Position numbers and translations under genes: made by a program. Below, piece by piece: positions 32,818-40,965 of a stretch of DNA of 64,000 nt (the stretch's first letter is position 1; the number at the start of each line of letters is the position of its first letter). A model generated the notes under the pieces. It saw only the letters and a program-made list of their open reading frames with translations, was not told the origin of the DNA and did not search any database. The stretch is from Candidatus Saccharimonadota bacterium. GTDB taxonomy: Bacteria > Patescibacteriota > Saccharimonadia > Saccharimonadales > Saccharimonadaceae. Where the stretch lies: the NCBI GenBank assembly GCA_905373795.1, contig CAJPUO010000002.1:1-64000 (forward strand), written 5' to 3'.

Positions 32818-33408
32818 CTAGTGCCTGTCTGTTGATTCTGGCTGGGCGCGCGGTTGTTTTCGGAAAGGATTTTCGTAGCGGGTCGCTGGCGCTGCTTGCT
32901 GACGTTTTTCAATCTTATGCGAAACGGTGGCGGATTTGACAACGATTTGCGTGTCAGTAACCTTAATTATCTGCGAACGATGAATTAATAGTTCGGTGTC
33001 GCCAAAGCTTTTCAGAAATGGCCGTCGAATGCGCAGCTGCTGAACTAGGAAATTACCAGCGGTTATCGTATAGCCGATAACTTTGCCGATTTTATGTTTC
33101 TTTTCGTCGATGACGGTTTTATCGTTTAGCGAGAAATTGATCTCATAAATTTTCTTAAGCTCAATAACATCGCTAACACTGACCAGCTCGTCAACAGAGT
33201 CGATAATCATGCCGAGCGGCCCGATCTCGCGAACGTCTGCTACTCGTAAAAGACTTGGGTTTTGGTCAAGCAGTCTGCCTTCAAGTTCATACGCTACGAT
33301 CGATAAGTTTCGCGGGTCAATAATTTCTCTAGAAGTCCGCGCTAACTCAGAACCAGTCTGTAAGCTCATTACGGGCATATGTATAAATCTATCGGCAGCT
33401 ATTAACAT
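32818..33408 (-). CDS. PRC-barrel domain protein
   Basis: 196 aa, cytoplasmic. Two PRC-barrel-like beta domains (about 5-80 with MPVMSLQTGSELARTSREI, and 85-165 with KKHKIGKVIGYTITAG) and a basic, disordered end (KQPRAQPESTDRH). PRC barrels bind RNA or protein partners, as in RimM. Its role here is unknown. It lies at the 3' end of the pilus operon on the same strand but has its own leaderless start. Confidence 0.75.
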   Translation of the reverse strand: MLIAADRFIHMPVMSLQTGSELARTSREIIDPRNLSIVAYELEGRLLDQNPSLLRVADVREIGPLGMIIDSVDELVSVSDVIELKKIYEINFSLNDKTVIDEKKHKIGKVIGYTITAGNFLVQQLRIRRPFLKSFGDTELLIHRSQIIKVTDTQIVVKSATVSHKIEKRQQAAPATRYENPFRKQPRAQPESTDRH

Positions 33409-33414
33409 ACCTTT

Positions 33415-33420
33415 ATTATA
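33415..33420 (-). promoter_or_regulatory. -10 box, leaderless type
   Basis: TATAAT on the minus strand ending 6 bases before the ATG at 33408. Confidence 0.7.
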
Positions 33421-33433
33421 ATCTATTTATGCT

Positions 33434-33718
33434 TTATTCGGCAAATGGATTTGATCTGCCGGCAGGAAGCGAGAATGAATCAATCGACGAACTGGCCGGC
33501 TCAAAGTTTTCGATTGACTTAATAGTTTTTTTATCAAAGATAGTCTCTGTGGTTTGAGATTGGTCGGGCGAGGTTGATAATAGCCCTATAAATAAAACGA
33601 TAACCACTGCTACGCCGCCAATCACGATGAAGCTGTAGAGCATGACATGAAACCGCCATAAGAACTTAGCGACGGGCTTTATGATAGGTTCTAATTGTGC
33701 TGATAGTGAGTCTTTCAT
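33434..33718 (-). CDS. small membrane protein of the pilus operon
   Basis: 94 aa. Cytoplasmic N-terminus, one membrane helix (about 26-48), short extracytoplasmic tail ending SFSLPAGRSNPFAE. Its ATG overlaps the pilO stop (ATGA), so it is the last gene of the pilus operon. Position and the RSNPF-like end recall PilP-type partners of PilO, but it is too short to be a normal PilP, and no outer-membrane secretin is expected in a monoderm. Confidence 0.65.
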   Translation of the reverse strand: MKDSLSAQLEPIIKPVAKFLWRFHVMLYSFIVIGGVAVVIVLFIGLLSTSPDQSQTTETIFDKKTIKSIENFEPASSSIDSFSLPAGRSNPFAE

Positions 33719-34317
33719 CGTACGTATACTCCCAATTCTAATGATTGCGCTGAGACTTCGCCTCGCTGTTCGCCTCTGGATATAGACACGCCGGAAATCT
33801 GCATTCGTGTCACGTTATTTTCCACCAAATGCAGGAAATGTAGTAGATTGTTGTAAGGGACTTTGTCGCCGAGCTGAATGGATACCGTGATACTTTTTAC
33901 GCCGTTCACTGAAGTTGGCTTTTTAGCGGTGGTTTGGCTGCTTGACGAAGATGACTTGGCGGAGGTGCTGCTGTCCTGGAAAGTGAACGATTGTATCGGT
34001 ACGTTTGCCTTGGCGGCGTAAATAGATAGATCGTTGATGATCTGGTTCTGGTACTGGTAGCTTTTTGACTCGGCAACAATCTGCTCTGCTTTTTTAGTAG
34101 CCACCGGATTTTTCTCTAGCTGGTCTTTCAATTTCAGCAAATTCTGAATTTTCATATCAACAGCTGAAGCTTCTGTTTGCATATCGGCGACTTCTTTCGA
34201 TGTGGTGCTTAAAAAAGAATAAGCGAAGTACGATCCGGCAACCATCGCTGCTAAGATTATAAGAAGAAACATCGCTAAGACAATGCGTGCCGAACTAGCA
34301 GTTAAACCTTTTTTCAT
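33715..34317 (-). CDS. pilO: type IV pilus alignment protein PilO
   Basis: 200 aa. One membrane helix (about 12-35), a coiled coil (about 36-75), a Ser/Thr/Lys linker and a ferredoxin-like C-terminal domain (VKSITVSIQLGDKVPYNN). Bitopic inner-membrane partner of PilN in the pilus alignment complex. 4-base overlaps with both neighbours show a tight operon. Confidence 0.8.
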   Translation of the reverse strand: MKKGLTASSARIVLAMFLLIILAAMVAGSYFAYSFLSTTSKEVADMQTEASAVDMKIQNLLKLKDQLEKNPVATKKAEQIVAESKSYQYQNQIINDLSIYAAKANVPIQSFTFQDSSTSAKSSSSSSQTTAKKPTSVNGVKSITVSIQLGDKVPYNNLLHFLHLVENNVTRMQISGVSISRGEQRGEVSAQSLELGVYVR

Positions 34318-34880
34318 TGCTTGGCTACCTCCGGTTTTAGCGTAACGTTAATACTAATAGAAACTGGATAGTCTCCTTTTTCGGCACCGCTCGCGGCTGA
34401 GCTGATTGACTCCAGATGAACGTTCTGAAAGATGCCAGATTCTTCTAAGCTAGTTTTTAAGCGCAGAGCATCATTGTTGGTTTTTCCAAGGGCGCTTAGG
34501 GATGTCGGCGCTCCAAAGGTTGATGAATCAAGCGTTAATGATTGCAGTACGACATTCGACGGCAGTGCTTTGGCGATTTTGGCGATGACGCTTGAGTAAT
34601 GCACCTCATTGCCTAAAATAGCCTTCGCTGTCGATAAGTTATTCTTAAAAGAGTCAACATTCTTTTGCACTACTTGATATTCGGTTAACTTGCGATTGCC
34701 TTCGTCGATAGCTTCTTGGGCTGTTGATTTATTATTAGTTAACAACAAATAAAATCCAGCAATCGTCACGGCTAATAACCCTAATAAAGATAACGACACG
34801 ATACAATAGCGGCGCAGCAGCACGTTTACCCTTCCGGCGGTAATTTGTTTTTTCTCTTGGGGAGGGAGAAGGTTAATCAT
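34314..34880 (-). CDS. pilN: type IV pilus alignment protein PilN
   Basis: 188 aa. Starts with the conserved cytoplasmic INLLPP motif (MINLLPPQEKKQ), which inserts into PilM, then one membrane helix (about 28-50), a coiled coil and a ferredoxin-like domain (ALPSNVVLQSLTLDSSTFG). Overlaps pilM by 8 bases and pilO by 4. Confidence 0.9.
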   Translation of the reverse strand: MINLLPPQEKKQITAGRVNVLLRRYCIVSLSLLGLLAVTIAGFYLLLTNNKSTAQEAIDEGNRKLTEYQVVQKNVDSFKNNLSTAKAILGNEVHYSSVIAKIAKALPSNVVLQSLTLDSSTFGAPTSLSALGKTNNDALRLKTSLEESGIFQNVHLESISSAASGAEKGDYPVSISINVTLKPEVAKQ

Positions 34881-35925
34881 AAATGTCCTCCGATCTTATT
34901 AAGGCTAATCCTGCGACAGCCACAAACTGCGCTCGCTGCTGTTTCGCCGGCTGTTCCAGCTTGCCAAAATCCAGCGATTGCCACGGGCTAGCGACGCGCG
35001 CTGGCATAATTAACTCATTCGTGAAAAACTCGCCGATCCCTGGCAGGTTACTGCCGCCGCCAACGATAAGCACTTGCTCAATCTTTTTATCTGACGGGAA
35101 GCGGTCGGTATAGTACCGCATGACTTTCTTAATCTCGCTGGTCATTTTCAACAAGCTAGGTTTCAGCGCTTCCATGATTCTGGCTTGTCGAGGTCCTGGA
35201 TTAAGGCCATTCAGGACTTTGAACTGGTGGGCTGTCTCAACAGGGACATCCATTTTTTTCGCTAGATCTAAGGTCAGCGTGTGCCCGCCGACATTCAGTC
35301 CGCCAGTTACTCGAACGTCAGAATTAAGGATAACGATATCGGTCGTAGCTAAGCCGACATCCACGATAATTGTTGGTAAAACGCCTTCTTCGGTCCTTTT
35401 TATTAAGCGGGCTATTGAGTTAGCGTCTGGCTCAATGGTAGCAACCTCCAGCCGGCATTGTTTAGCTGCTTCAAGTACGTTATCGACAAGTTTTTTTGGC
35501 GCCGCGCACATTAAAACGGTCAGCTCTTCTTTGCCGCGGCTAATTACCTGATAATCCAAATAAAGCGATTCCAAAGAAACCGGTATATATTGTTCAGCTT
35601 CAAGGTTAACAGCATTGCGGATGTTCTTCTCTTCGCTGATCGGCATTGAAAATGTTCGTGAAAATGTCCGGCTTGTCGGCACGCCCAGCGCCACCCGATT
35701 ACTGTCAATTCTGCCGACGATATTATTATTAAGCATTTCCTTCAATTTACCAGCAATATATTCGACATCGTCCCCAGAGTCATTGCCGCTTTTTTGCGGA
35801 TCTAAACTAATCGAACCATAGCCGTGGACAAGCATTTTATTCTTGTCAATCGACATAATCCTCATGCTAGTTTTACTAACATCAAGTCCGATAACTGGTT
35901 TGTTCTTATAAAAAATGTTTGACAT
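34873..35925 (-). CDS. pilM: type IV pilus assembly ATPase-like protein PilM
   Basis: 350 aa, cytoplasmic actin-fold protein that binds the N-terminus of PilN. Seen: PVIGLDVSKTSMRIMSID, IVDVGLATTDIVIL, LTLDLAKKMDVPVETA and IEQVLIVGGGSNLPGIGEF. AGGTGGG (35934-35940) precedes the ATG, and a TACAAT box lies upstream, so part of the operon may be transcribed from here. Confidence 0.92.
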   Translation of the reverse strand: MSNIFYKNKPVIGLDVSKTSMRIMSIDKNKMLVHGYGSISLDPQKSGNDSGDDVEYIAGKLKEMLNNNIVGRIDSNRVALGVPTSRTFSRTFSMPISEEKNIRNAVNLEAEQYIPVSLESLYLDYQVISRGKEELTVLMCAAPKKLVDNVLEAAKQCRLEVATIEPDANSIARLIKRTEEGVLPTIIVDVGLATTDIVILNSDVRVTGGLNVGGHTLTLDLAKKMDVPVETAHQFKVLNGLNPGPRQARIMEALKPSLLKMTSEIKKVMRYYTDRFPSDKKIEQVLIVGGGSNLPGIGEFFTNELIMPARVASPWQSLDFGKLEQPAKQQRAQFVAVAGLALIRSEDIYD

Positions 35926-35951
35926 TTAATTTTCCCACCTGTACTTAAAGT

Positions 35952-35957
35952 ATTGTA
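35952..35957 (-). promoter_or_regulatory. possible internal promoter before pilM
   Basis: TACAAT on the minus strand in the 52-base gap between pilC and pilM; weak -35. Confidence 0.4.
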
Positions 35958-35977
35958 GCATAAACATTTTATAAATA

Positions 35978-37201
35978 CTATGATTTTATTTGCTGAGCTA
36001 GTCCGGTTATCGGCATCATGACGCTGGCGGCGACTAACCCGACCATTCCGCCCATAAACACAATCATCACCGGCTCGATAATGGAGCTGATGCTGTCGAT
36101 GGCGGTATCAACCTCTTCTTCATAAAAATCAGCAACTTTAACGAGGACTTTATCGGTTTGTCCAGTCTCTTCGCCGACGGAAAGCATTTGGGCGACAATC
36201 GGCGGGTATAATTCTTCGTCTTCAGCAATTATTTTTGACAAAACTTCGCCGCCTTGAACGCGTTTGGCAGCGCTTTTCAGGGATTCCTCGTAAACGGTGT
36301 TGCCGACTGCTCTGGCTGTCACGTCGAGGGCCTCTAAAACAGCTACGCCGGCGCCAATTAAGGCCGAGAATGTCCGCGTAAAACGCGCGACCGCCACTTT
36401 CCTGACGATCTTACCGACGAGAGGCGCTTTTATTAGGAATTTGTCAAATTTTTTCTTGCCGTTTGGTGTTTTAATATAGCGGAGCGTCGTCCAAACCATG
36501 CCGGCTAAAACAGGAATAATCAAATACCAAAACGACACTAAAAAGCCGCTGATGCCGAGCATCGCTTGGGTAAGTGCTGGCAATTCCGCGTCGTTGCCAG
36601 CAAGATCTTTGATAGTTCTGCCGATAACCGGAATCACGAAGATCATCAAGCCGAAGAATGCACCGATAGTAATGACGACTAGCACCATCGGGTATGTCAT
36701 GGCGCCTTTGATTTTCTTTTTAATAGAAGCATTTTTTTCCTGCTGCAGCGCCAAGCGTTTCAAAATATCGTCCAAAATACCGCCCGCCTCGCCGGCTGCT
36801 ACCATATTGACATAAATATCATTAAATGAATCGGGATGTTTTCCTAGGGCATCGGCGAGCGCCATTCCGCCTTCAACGTCCTTGATAATAGCGTTAATCG
36901 TATCGCGGAAACCAGCAGTCTCGGCATGTTGCGCCATTGAGCTAAGCGCGCGAAGAATTGGCACGCCGGCTGAAACCATGGCGCTCAACTGCCGGGTAAA
37001 CATCACCAGCTCTTCAGTTTTAACGCCTTTTTTCTTGCCAAATGTGAAACCGGAACTTTTGCTGTTCTGCTCCTTTATACTAATTAATTTCAAGCCGCGG
37101 GTTTTTACGATATTGATGGCCGACAAACGGTCAGCGGCTTCAACTGTTGAACTGACGGTTTCCTTTTTTGAGTTAACTGCTAAAAATTCAAAACTTGGCA
37201 T
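35978..37201 (-). CDS. pilC: type IV pilus inner-membrane platform protein PilC
   Basis: 407 aa. Platform on which the pilus is assembled. Two T2SSF domains: the first with LVMFTRQLSAMVSAGVPILR, the second with FTRTFSALIGAGVAVLEAL and YPPIVAQMLSVGEETGQTD; membrane helices near 205-225, 255-275 and 380-400. The N-terminal module is that of PilC/GspF (FEFLAVNSKKETVSSTVEA). I chose the ATG at 37201, preceded by GGGAG, rather than a longer frame; this puts it 4 bases after the pilB stop. Confidence 0.93.
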   Translation of the reverse strand: MPSFEFLAVNSKKETVSSTVEAADRLSAINIVKTRGLKLISIKEQNSKSSGFTFGKKKGVKTEELVMFTRQLSAMVSAGVPILRALSSMAQHAETAGFRDTINAIIKDVEGGMALADALGKHPDSFNDIYVNMVAAGEAGGILDDILKRLALQQEKNASIKKKIKGAMTYPMVLVVITIGAFFGLMIFVIPVIGRTIKDLAGNDAELPALTQAMLGISGFLVSFWYLIIPVLAGMVWTTLRYIKTPNGKKKFDKFLIKAPLVGKIVRKVAVARFTRTFSALIGAGVAVLEALDVTARAVGNTVYEESLKSAAKRVQGGEVLSKIIAEDEELYPPIVAQMLSVGEETGQTDKVLVKVADFYEEEVDTAIDSISSIIEPVMIVFMGGMVGLVAASVMMPITGLAQQIKS

Positions 37202-37205
37202 ATAT

Positions 37206-38984
37206 TTACTCCCTTGTTGCTCGTAATACTTCCTCAATTGTTGTTACTCCCCGCAGGGATTTTATTAGACCATCTGTTTGCATAGTGACCATTCCTTCTG
37301 AGATAGCTTGTTCTTGTATATCATTACTGGTGGCGTTAGCGGTAATCATTTTTTGGATAGGCACCGATATGCCGAGTACCTCGTAAATACCAACACGCCC
37401 CTTAAAGCCGACATGATTGCATTCGTCGCAGCCTTCGGGATTCGGCCGCCACAGGCGCTGAATTGTTACATCGGTCGAACCCATCGGCGTGTCGCCGCCA
37501 ATTTTATCGGCAAAGGCCTGTCCTTCAAGTTCGTGCAGCCGCTGGATAGAGCCTTGTTTTAGGCTAAACATTTGCACGATATAGCTGAGTTCTTCAGCGT
37601 TAGGTACGTATTCCTGCCGGCAATTCATGCATAGCCGCCGCACCAAGCGCTGGCCGATCACCGCCTTGACTGTCGAAGCGATCAAGAAGGGTTCAATTCC
37701 CATATCCAATAAGCGCGGCAAACAAGTCGCTGCGTTGTTGGTGTGCAGGGTAGAAAACACCAAGTGTCCAGTCAGCGCTGCCTGCACGCCCAGGTTAGCC
37801 GTCTCGCCGTCGCGAATCTCACCGACCATGATGATATTCGGGTCTTGGCGAAGCAATGCGCGTAGTCCCGAAGCAAAGGTCATGCCAGCCTTGGCGTTAG
37901 TCTGGGTTTGGTTGACGCCGGGGATTTTATACTCGACTGGGTCTTCAATGGTTGAAATATTAACGTCTGGCGTATTAAGTTCTGACAGTACGCTAAACAA
38001 GCTGGTTGATTTACCCGAACCAGTCGGCCCGGTTACCAAAATCATACCGTTTGGCTGCGCCATAGCATCTTTTACGGTAGCTAGCGACAATCCCCAGTAG
38101 CCAAGTTTGTCGAGCGAAATTGCCTGGTTTGACTCGTCCAAAATACGCATCACCACCTTTTCGCCGTCGGCAATTGGCAGGGTCGAGACGCGCAGCGCGT
38201 ATTGTTTGCCGGAAACTTTTATCTTAAAGCGTCCGTCTTGCGGCACGCGGCGTTCGTCAATCTTCAGATTTGATAAAATTTTAATGCGGCTAACCAACGC
38301 GCCGTGAACATTGCGCGGCAGCTTGTTGACCTCTTTTAATACGCCGTCGATGCGGTAGCGGACTTGGACGTAATCCTCGCGCGGCTCGATATGAATGTCA
38401 GAGGCATTGGACTTGATGGCGTATTCCAGCAACAAATTAACCGTCTGGGCAATCGGCGAATTTTCCGCGAAATCATCTTGGCTAACGTTTTGGTCTTCGG
38501 CAGAAGCGTCTTTTTGGACAGAGATAACCTCGTCCAGCTCGTCGTTCATGTCGCCGCGGTAATTCTCCAAGCAATCCAGAATATTGCTTTTTGTTGCCAG
38601 GAAAACCTTAGTGTTGTAGCCAATTTCTTTCTGAATAAAGTTAAGCGCCTGCACATCATCCGGATCTTCCATCGCCAGCGACAAGCTGCCGTCATCATTT
38701 ATCGCGAACAGAACGACATTATATTGGCGGGCAATATGCTCCGGGATTTTTTTCAAAACATCGTCCAAAATATCCTTCGGTTCAATTCTGACAAACGGCA
38801 CGTCGATCAGTTCGCCGATCATTTTTGTCAGCTTTTCATCGGAGACGACTTTTTGGTCGATAACAGTTTCCTGCAAGCTCTGCTTTGACCGTTTGGCGAG
38901 CGTCTTTAACTCATCAAGCTGCGAATCATTAACGATCCCACCCTGTTTCAGAAGTTTCTCAACTGTCTCGTCCGAAACGCGCAT
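37206..38984 (-). CDS. pilB: type IV pilus extension ATPase PilB
   Basis: 592 aa hexameric motor that polymerises pilin. N-terminal GspE/MshEN-like domain (about 1-150), then the ATPase core with Walker A LVTGPTGSGKSTSL, Asp box TIEDPVEY, Walker B DPNIIMVGEIRDGETANLG, His box TGHLVFSTLHTNNA, and the zinc-binding Cys pairs CMNC and CDEC. First gene of the operon. No retraction ATPase pilT is present in this window. Confidence 0.95.
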   Translation of the reverse strand: MRVSDETVEKLLKQGGIVNDSQLDELKTLAKRSKQSLQETVIDQKVVSDEKLTKMIGELIDVPFVRIEPKDILDDVLKKIPEHIARQYNVVLFAINDDGSLSLAMEDPDDVQALNFIQKEIGYNTKVFLATKSNILDCLENYRGDMNDELDEVISVQKDASAEDQNVSQDDFAENSPIAQTVNLLLEYAIKSNASDIHIEPREDYVQVRYRIDGVLKEVNKLPRNVHGALVSRIKILSNLKIDERRVPQDGRFKIKVSGKQYALRVSTLPIADGEKVVMRILDESNQAISLDKLGYWGLSLATVKDAMAQPNGMILVTGPTGSGKSTSLFSVLSELNTPDVNISTIEDPVEYKIPGVNQTQTNAKAGMTFASGLRALLRQDPNIIMVGEIRDGETANLGVQAALTGHLVFSTLHTNNAATCLPRLLDMGIEPFLIASTVKAVIGQRLVRRLCMNCRQEYVPNAEELSYIVQMFSLKQGSIQRLHELEGQAFADKIGGDTPMGSTDVTIQRLWRPNPEGCDECNHVGFKGRVGIYEVLGISVPIQKMITANATSNDIQEQAISEGMVTMQTDGLIKSLRGVTTIEEVLRATRE

Positions 38985-38997
38985 AATTCTTATGGTT

Positions 38998-39003
38998 ATT
39001 GTA
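38998..39003 (-). promoter_or_regulatory. -10 box of the pilus operon
   Basis: TACAAT on the minus strand, 13 bases before the pilB ATG, longer than the leaderless spacing; no good -35 or ribosome site. Confidence 0.45.
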
Positions 39004-39107
39004 CTATTGTCGCTAAAAAAAAGCTAGCACATACCGCCGCGAATTTTAAAGTTAGATCTCGCTCAAATCAAAAATCTAATACGCGTCAATATATCGTTAT
39101 GAAATGG

Positions 39108-39113
39108 TATAAT
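39108..39113 (+). promoter_or_regulatory. -10 box of tsaE, leaderless type
   Basis: TATAAT ending 8 bases before the GTG at 39122. Confidence 0.65.
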
Positions 39114-39121
39114 TAAAAGCA

Positions 39122-39580
39122 GTGAAAATTGATAACGAGGCAAGAATGAAACAGCTGGGCGAGGCGATTGGCCAGTCGGTTTCTGGCGGTGAGGTTTTGG
39201 AATTGGTCGGCGATATCGGCGCGGGAAAAACCACGTTGACCAAGGGTATTGCGCGGGCGCTAGGGATTAACGAGCCGGTACAAAGTCCGACTTTCACAAT
39301 TTCCCGCGTGTATGATTCGCCCAAAGGCTTGCGTTTGGCGCATTATGATTTTTATCGTTTGAGCGAGGCGGGTATTATGGGCGATGAGATTCGCGAAGTT
39401 ATGGACGATGATTCGGTGGTGGTTGTCGAGTGGGCAGGCGCGGTTGATGATGATTTGCCGAAAGATCGCTTGGTGGTAAAAATTACAACAATTAGCGAGG
39501 AAGAGCGGCTAGTGGAATTTCATCCCGGCGGTAAAAAGTCAACTGAACTTTGGCAGAAGATAAAGGAGAATTTGGCGTGA
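39122..39580 (+). CDS. tsaE: tRNA t6A biosynthesis ATPase TsaE
   Basis: 152 aa. ATPase needed with TsaB, TsaC and TsaD to make N6-threonylcarbamoyladenosine at tRNA position 37. Walker A LVGDIGAGKTTLTKGIARAL, switch region VQSPTFTISRVY, LAHYDFYRL, and VVVVEWAGAV (Walker B-like, Trp-containing signature). GTG start with leaderless spacing. The stop overlaps the tsaB start (GTGA). Confidence 0.93.
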   Translation: MKIDNEARMKQLGEAIGQSVSGGEVLELVGDIGAGKTTLTKGIARALGINEPVQSPTFTISRVYDSPKGLRLAHYDFYRLSEAGIMGDEIREVMDDDSVVVVEWAGAVDDDLPKDRLVVKITTISEEERLVEFHPGGKKSTELWQKIKENLA

Positions 39581-39951
39581 TAATTTTATTAGATACCTCG
39601 ACGGCAGTTTGTTTTTTGACGGTGGTTGATGATGAGGCTCGGCAGGATTTTGAGTGGCAAGCTGGGCGGACATTGGCGCGCGGTTTATTGAAGTTTTTGG
39701 AAGAAAAAACCGGCGATTTACGCGATATCAGCGGTATCGGCGTAATGAAAGGGCCGGGCAGTTTTACTGGATTGAGGATTGGACTGACGGTTGCGAATAC
39801 GTTGGCGGATAGCCTGAATATACCAATTGTCGGCGCAATGGGCGAAGATTGGCGGGAGACGGCTCTTAGCAAGCTGCGCGCTGGCGAGAGTGAGGAAATC
39901 GTTATGCCAGAGTATGGTGCTGCCGCTCATATTACCGCGCCGCGAAAATGA
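39577..39951 (+). CDS. tsaB: TsaB, N-terminal half only
   Basis: 124 aa, while TsaB is usually about 220-235 aa. The frame begins at the GTG (39577) overlapping the tsaE stop, giving VIILLDTSTAVCFLTV, and keeps the TsaB/TsaD-type core: MKGPGSFTGLRIGLTVANTL. It ends with a short degenerate tail (AAAHITAPRK) and lacks the second ASKHA lobe. TsaB is a scaffold that dimerises with TsaD through the N-terminal domain, so the half protein may still function. The same frame extends upstream to 39550 but that is inside tsaE. Confidence 0.8.
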   Translation: MIILLDTSTAVCFLTVVDDEARQDFEWQAGRTLARGLLKFLEEKTGDLRDISGIGVMKGPGSFTGLRIGLTVANTLADSLNIPIVGAMGEDWRETALSKLRAGESEEIVMPEYGAAAHITAPRK

Positions 39952-39963
39952 TCATATTTATGC

Positions 39964-39969
39964 TATAAT
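39964..39969 (+). promoter_or_regulatory. -10 box, leaderless type
   Basis: TATAAT ending 7 bases before the ATG at 39977. Confidence 0.7.
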
Positions 39970-39976
39970 TTGCAGC

Positions 39977-40789
39977 ATGACAGAGCGCGCCATAAAACCA
40001 AAACAGCCCGTAAAACGTAAGAAGAAAGCTATAAAAGCTGCGAAAGTCGATACTCCCCAGCCAAACAGCGCAGCGGAAGCGGCTATTTTTGTTGGCAGTT
40101 TGGGGATGGCGTTGTATGCGGTTTTTGTATTTGTAATGTCGGTGGTCGCTGTAGCGTTCAATGACACTGGCGCTAAAGGCGTAGAATTAATTAGTTTTGC
40201 GATATTCTTGTTTGGGGTTAATATTGTAGCTCAGAGTATTCTTGTATCCAAAGAGCTACGCCGGGTTGATCGTTATGGTCAAAGGATTATTGCTGTATGT
40301 ATGACAATTGCTCCGATTCTAGTCAGTGTGGTGCTAATGCCAATCGTGTTATTTTATAACTCTAGCGATTGTAAATACGATGAAGCATCAAATGTAGTCT
40401 GTGATATTTTACGCGAGGTGTATTATGTAGCGAATATGCAATATGTGTTCGTTATTGTATCGATAGCTGGCTCTGCTTATCTATGGTTTTTATTGAGGCG
40501 TAAAGATAAATTATTCTGGATATATGACGAATCTTCAAAAAATAAAGTTGCCAGTGAAGAGATAATAGAGAGATCAAAAAGTTTTCGCAGAATTGGCATC
40601 ATGCTCATGACTATACCAGTGGCGCTTTACGCGACTAAAATAATTGTGACCATATTTGGCGGCTATAACGGCATAGAGGGAAATTTGCTTCAGGCTACTG
40701 TATTCTGGGTGATTGATTATTTCTTTGCCTCTATGGTTTGGGTAATATTCATTATTGCTGGAATTATATTTTTCATAAAAAGCAAATAG
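39977..40789 (+). CDS. five-helix membrane protein of unknown function
   Basis: 270 aa. Lys/Pro-rich cytoplasmic N-terminus (about 1-35), then predicted membrane helices near 38-62, 72-90, 108-130, 152-172, 205-225 and 238-262. An extracytoplasmic loop holds two Cys (SDCKYDEASNVVCDIL). No family recognised. I take the ATG at 39977 because of the -10 box; a longer upstream frame overlaps tsaB and is not supported. Confidence 0.75.
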   Translation: MTERAIKPKQPVKRKKKAIKAAKVDTPQPNSAAEAAIFVGSLGMALYAVFVFVMSVVAVAFNDTGAKGVELISFAIFLFGVNIVAQSILVSKELRRVDRYGQRIIAVCMTIAPILVSVVLMPIVLFYNSSDCKYDEASNVVCDILREVYYVANMQYVFVIVSIAGSAYLWFLLRRKDKLFWIYDESSKNKVASEEIIERSKSFRRIGIMLMTIPVALYATKIIVTIFGGYNGIEGNLLQATVFWVIDYFFASMVWVIFIIAGIIFFIKSK

Positions 40790-40841
40790 CCGTTCGGCGA
40801 TTTTTCTAATAACTTTCCGTGCGAAAACTTCTAAAACCGTG

Positions 40842-40847
40842 TATAAT
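40842..40847 (+). promoter_or_regulatory. -10 box of rny
   Basis: TATAAT about 118 bases before the rny ATG, giving one of the longest leaders in the window. The leader contains the hairpin CCTTGAG/CTCAGGG at 40921-40942. Confidence 0.6.
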
Positions 40848-40965
40848 TAAATTACGGCGGTTTGTAAATTTTGACTCGCCAGGTTAGATAGTTTGAAATT
40901 GATTGGTTGTTGATATATTTCCTTGAGGCGAATACTCAGGGGCAGCTAATCGGAAAGGAATGACA

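Noticed and set aside
35120..38888. Plus-strand frames across the pilus operon (up to 174 aa)
   Set aside because: Shadows of pilB, pilC and pilM; low-complexity products and no start signals.
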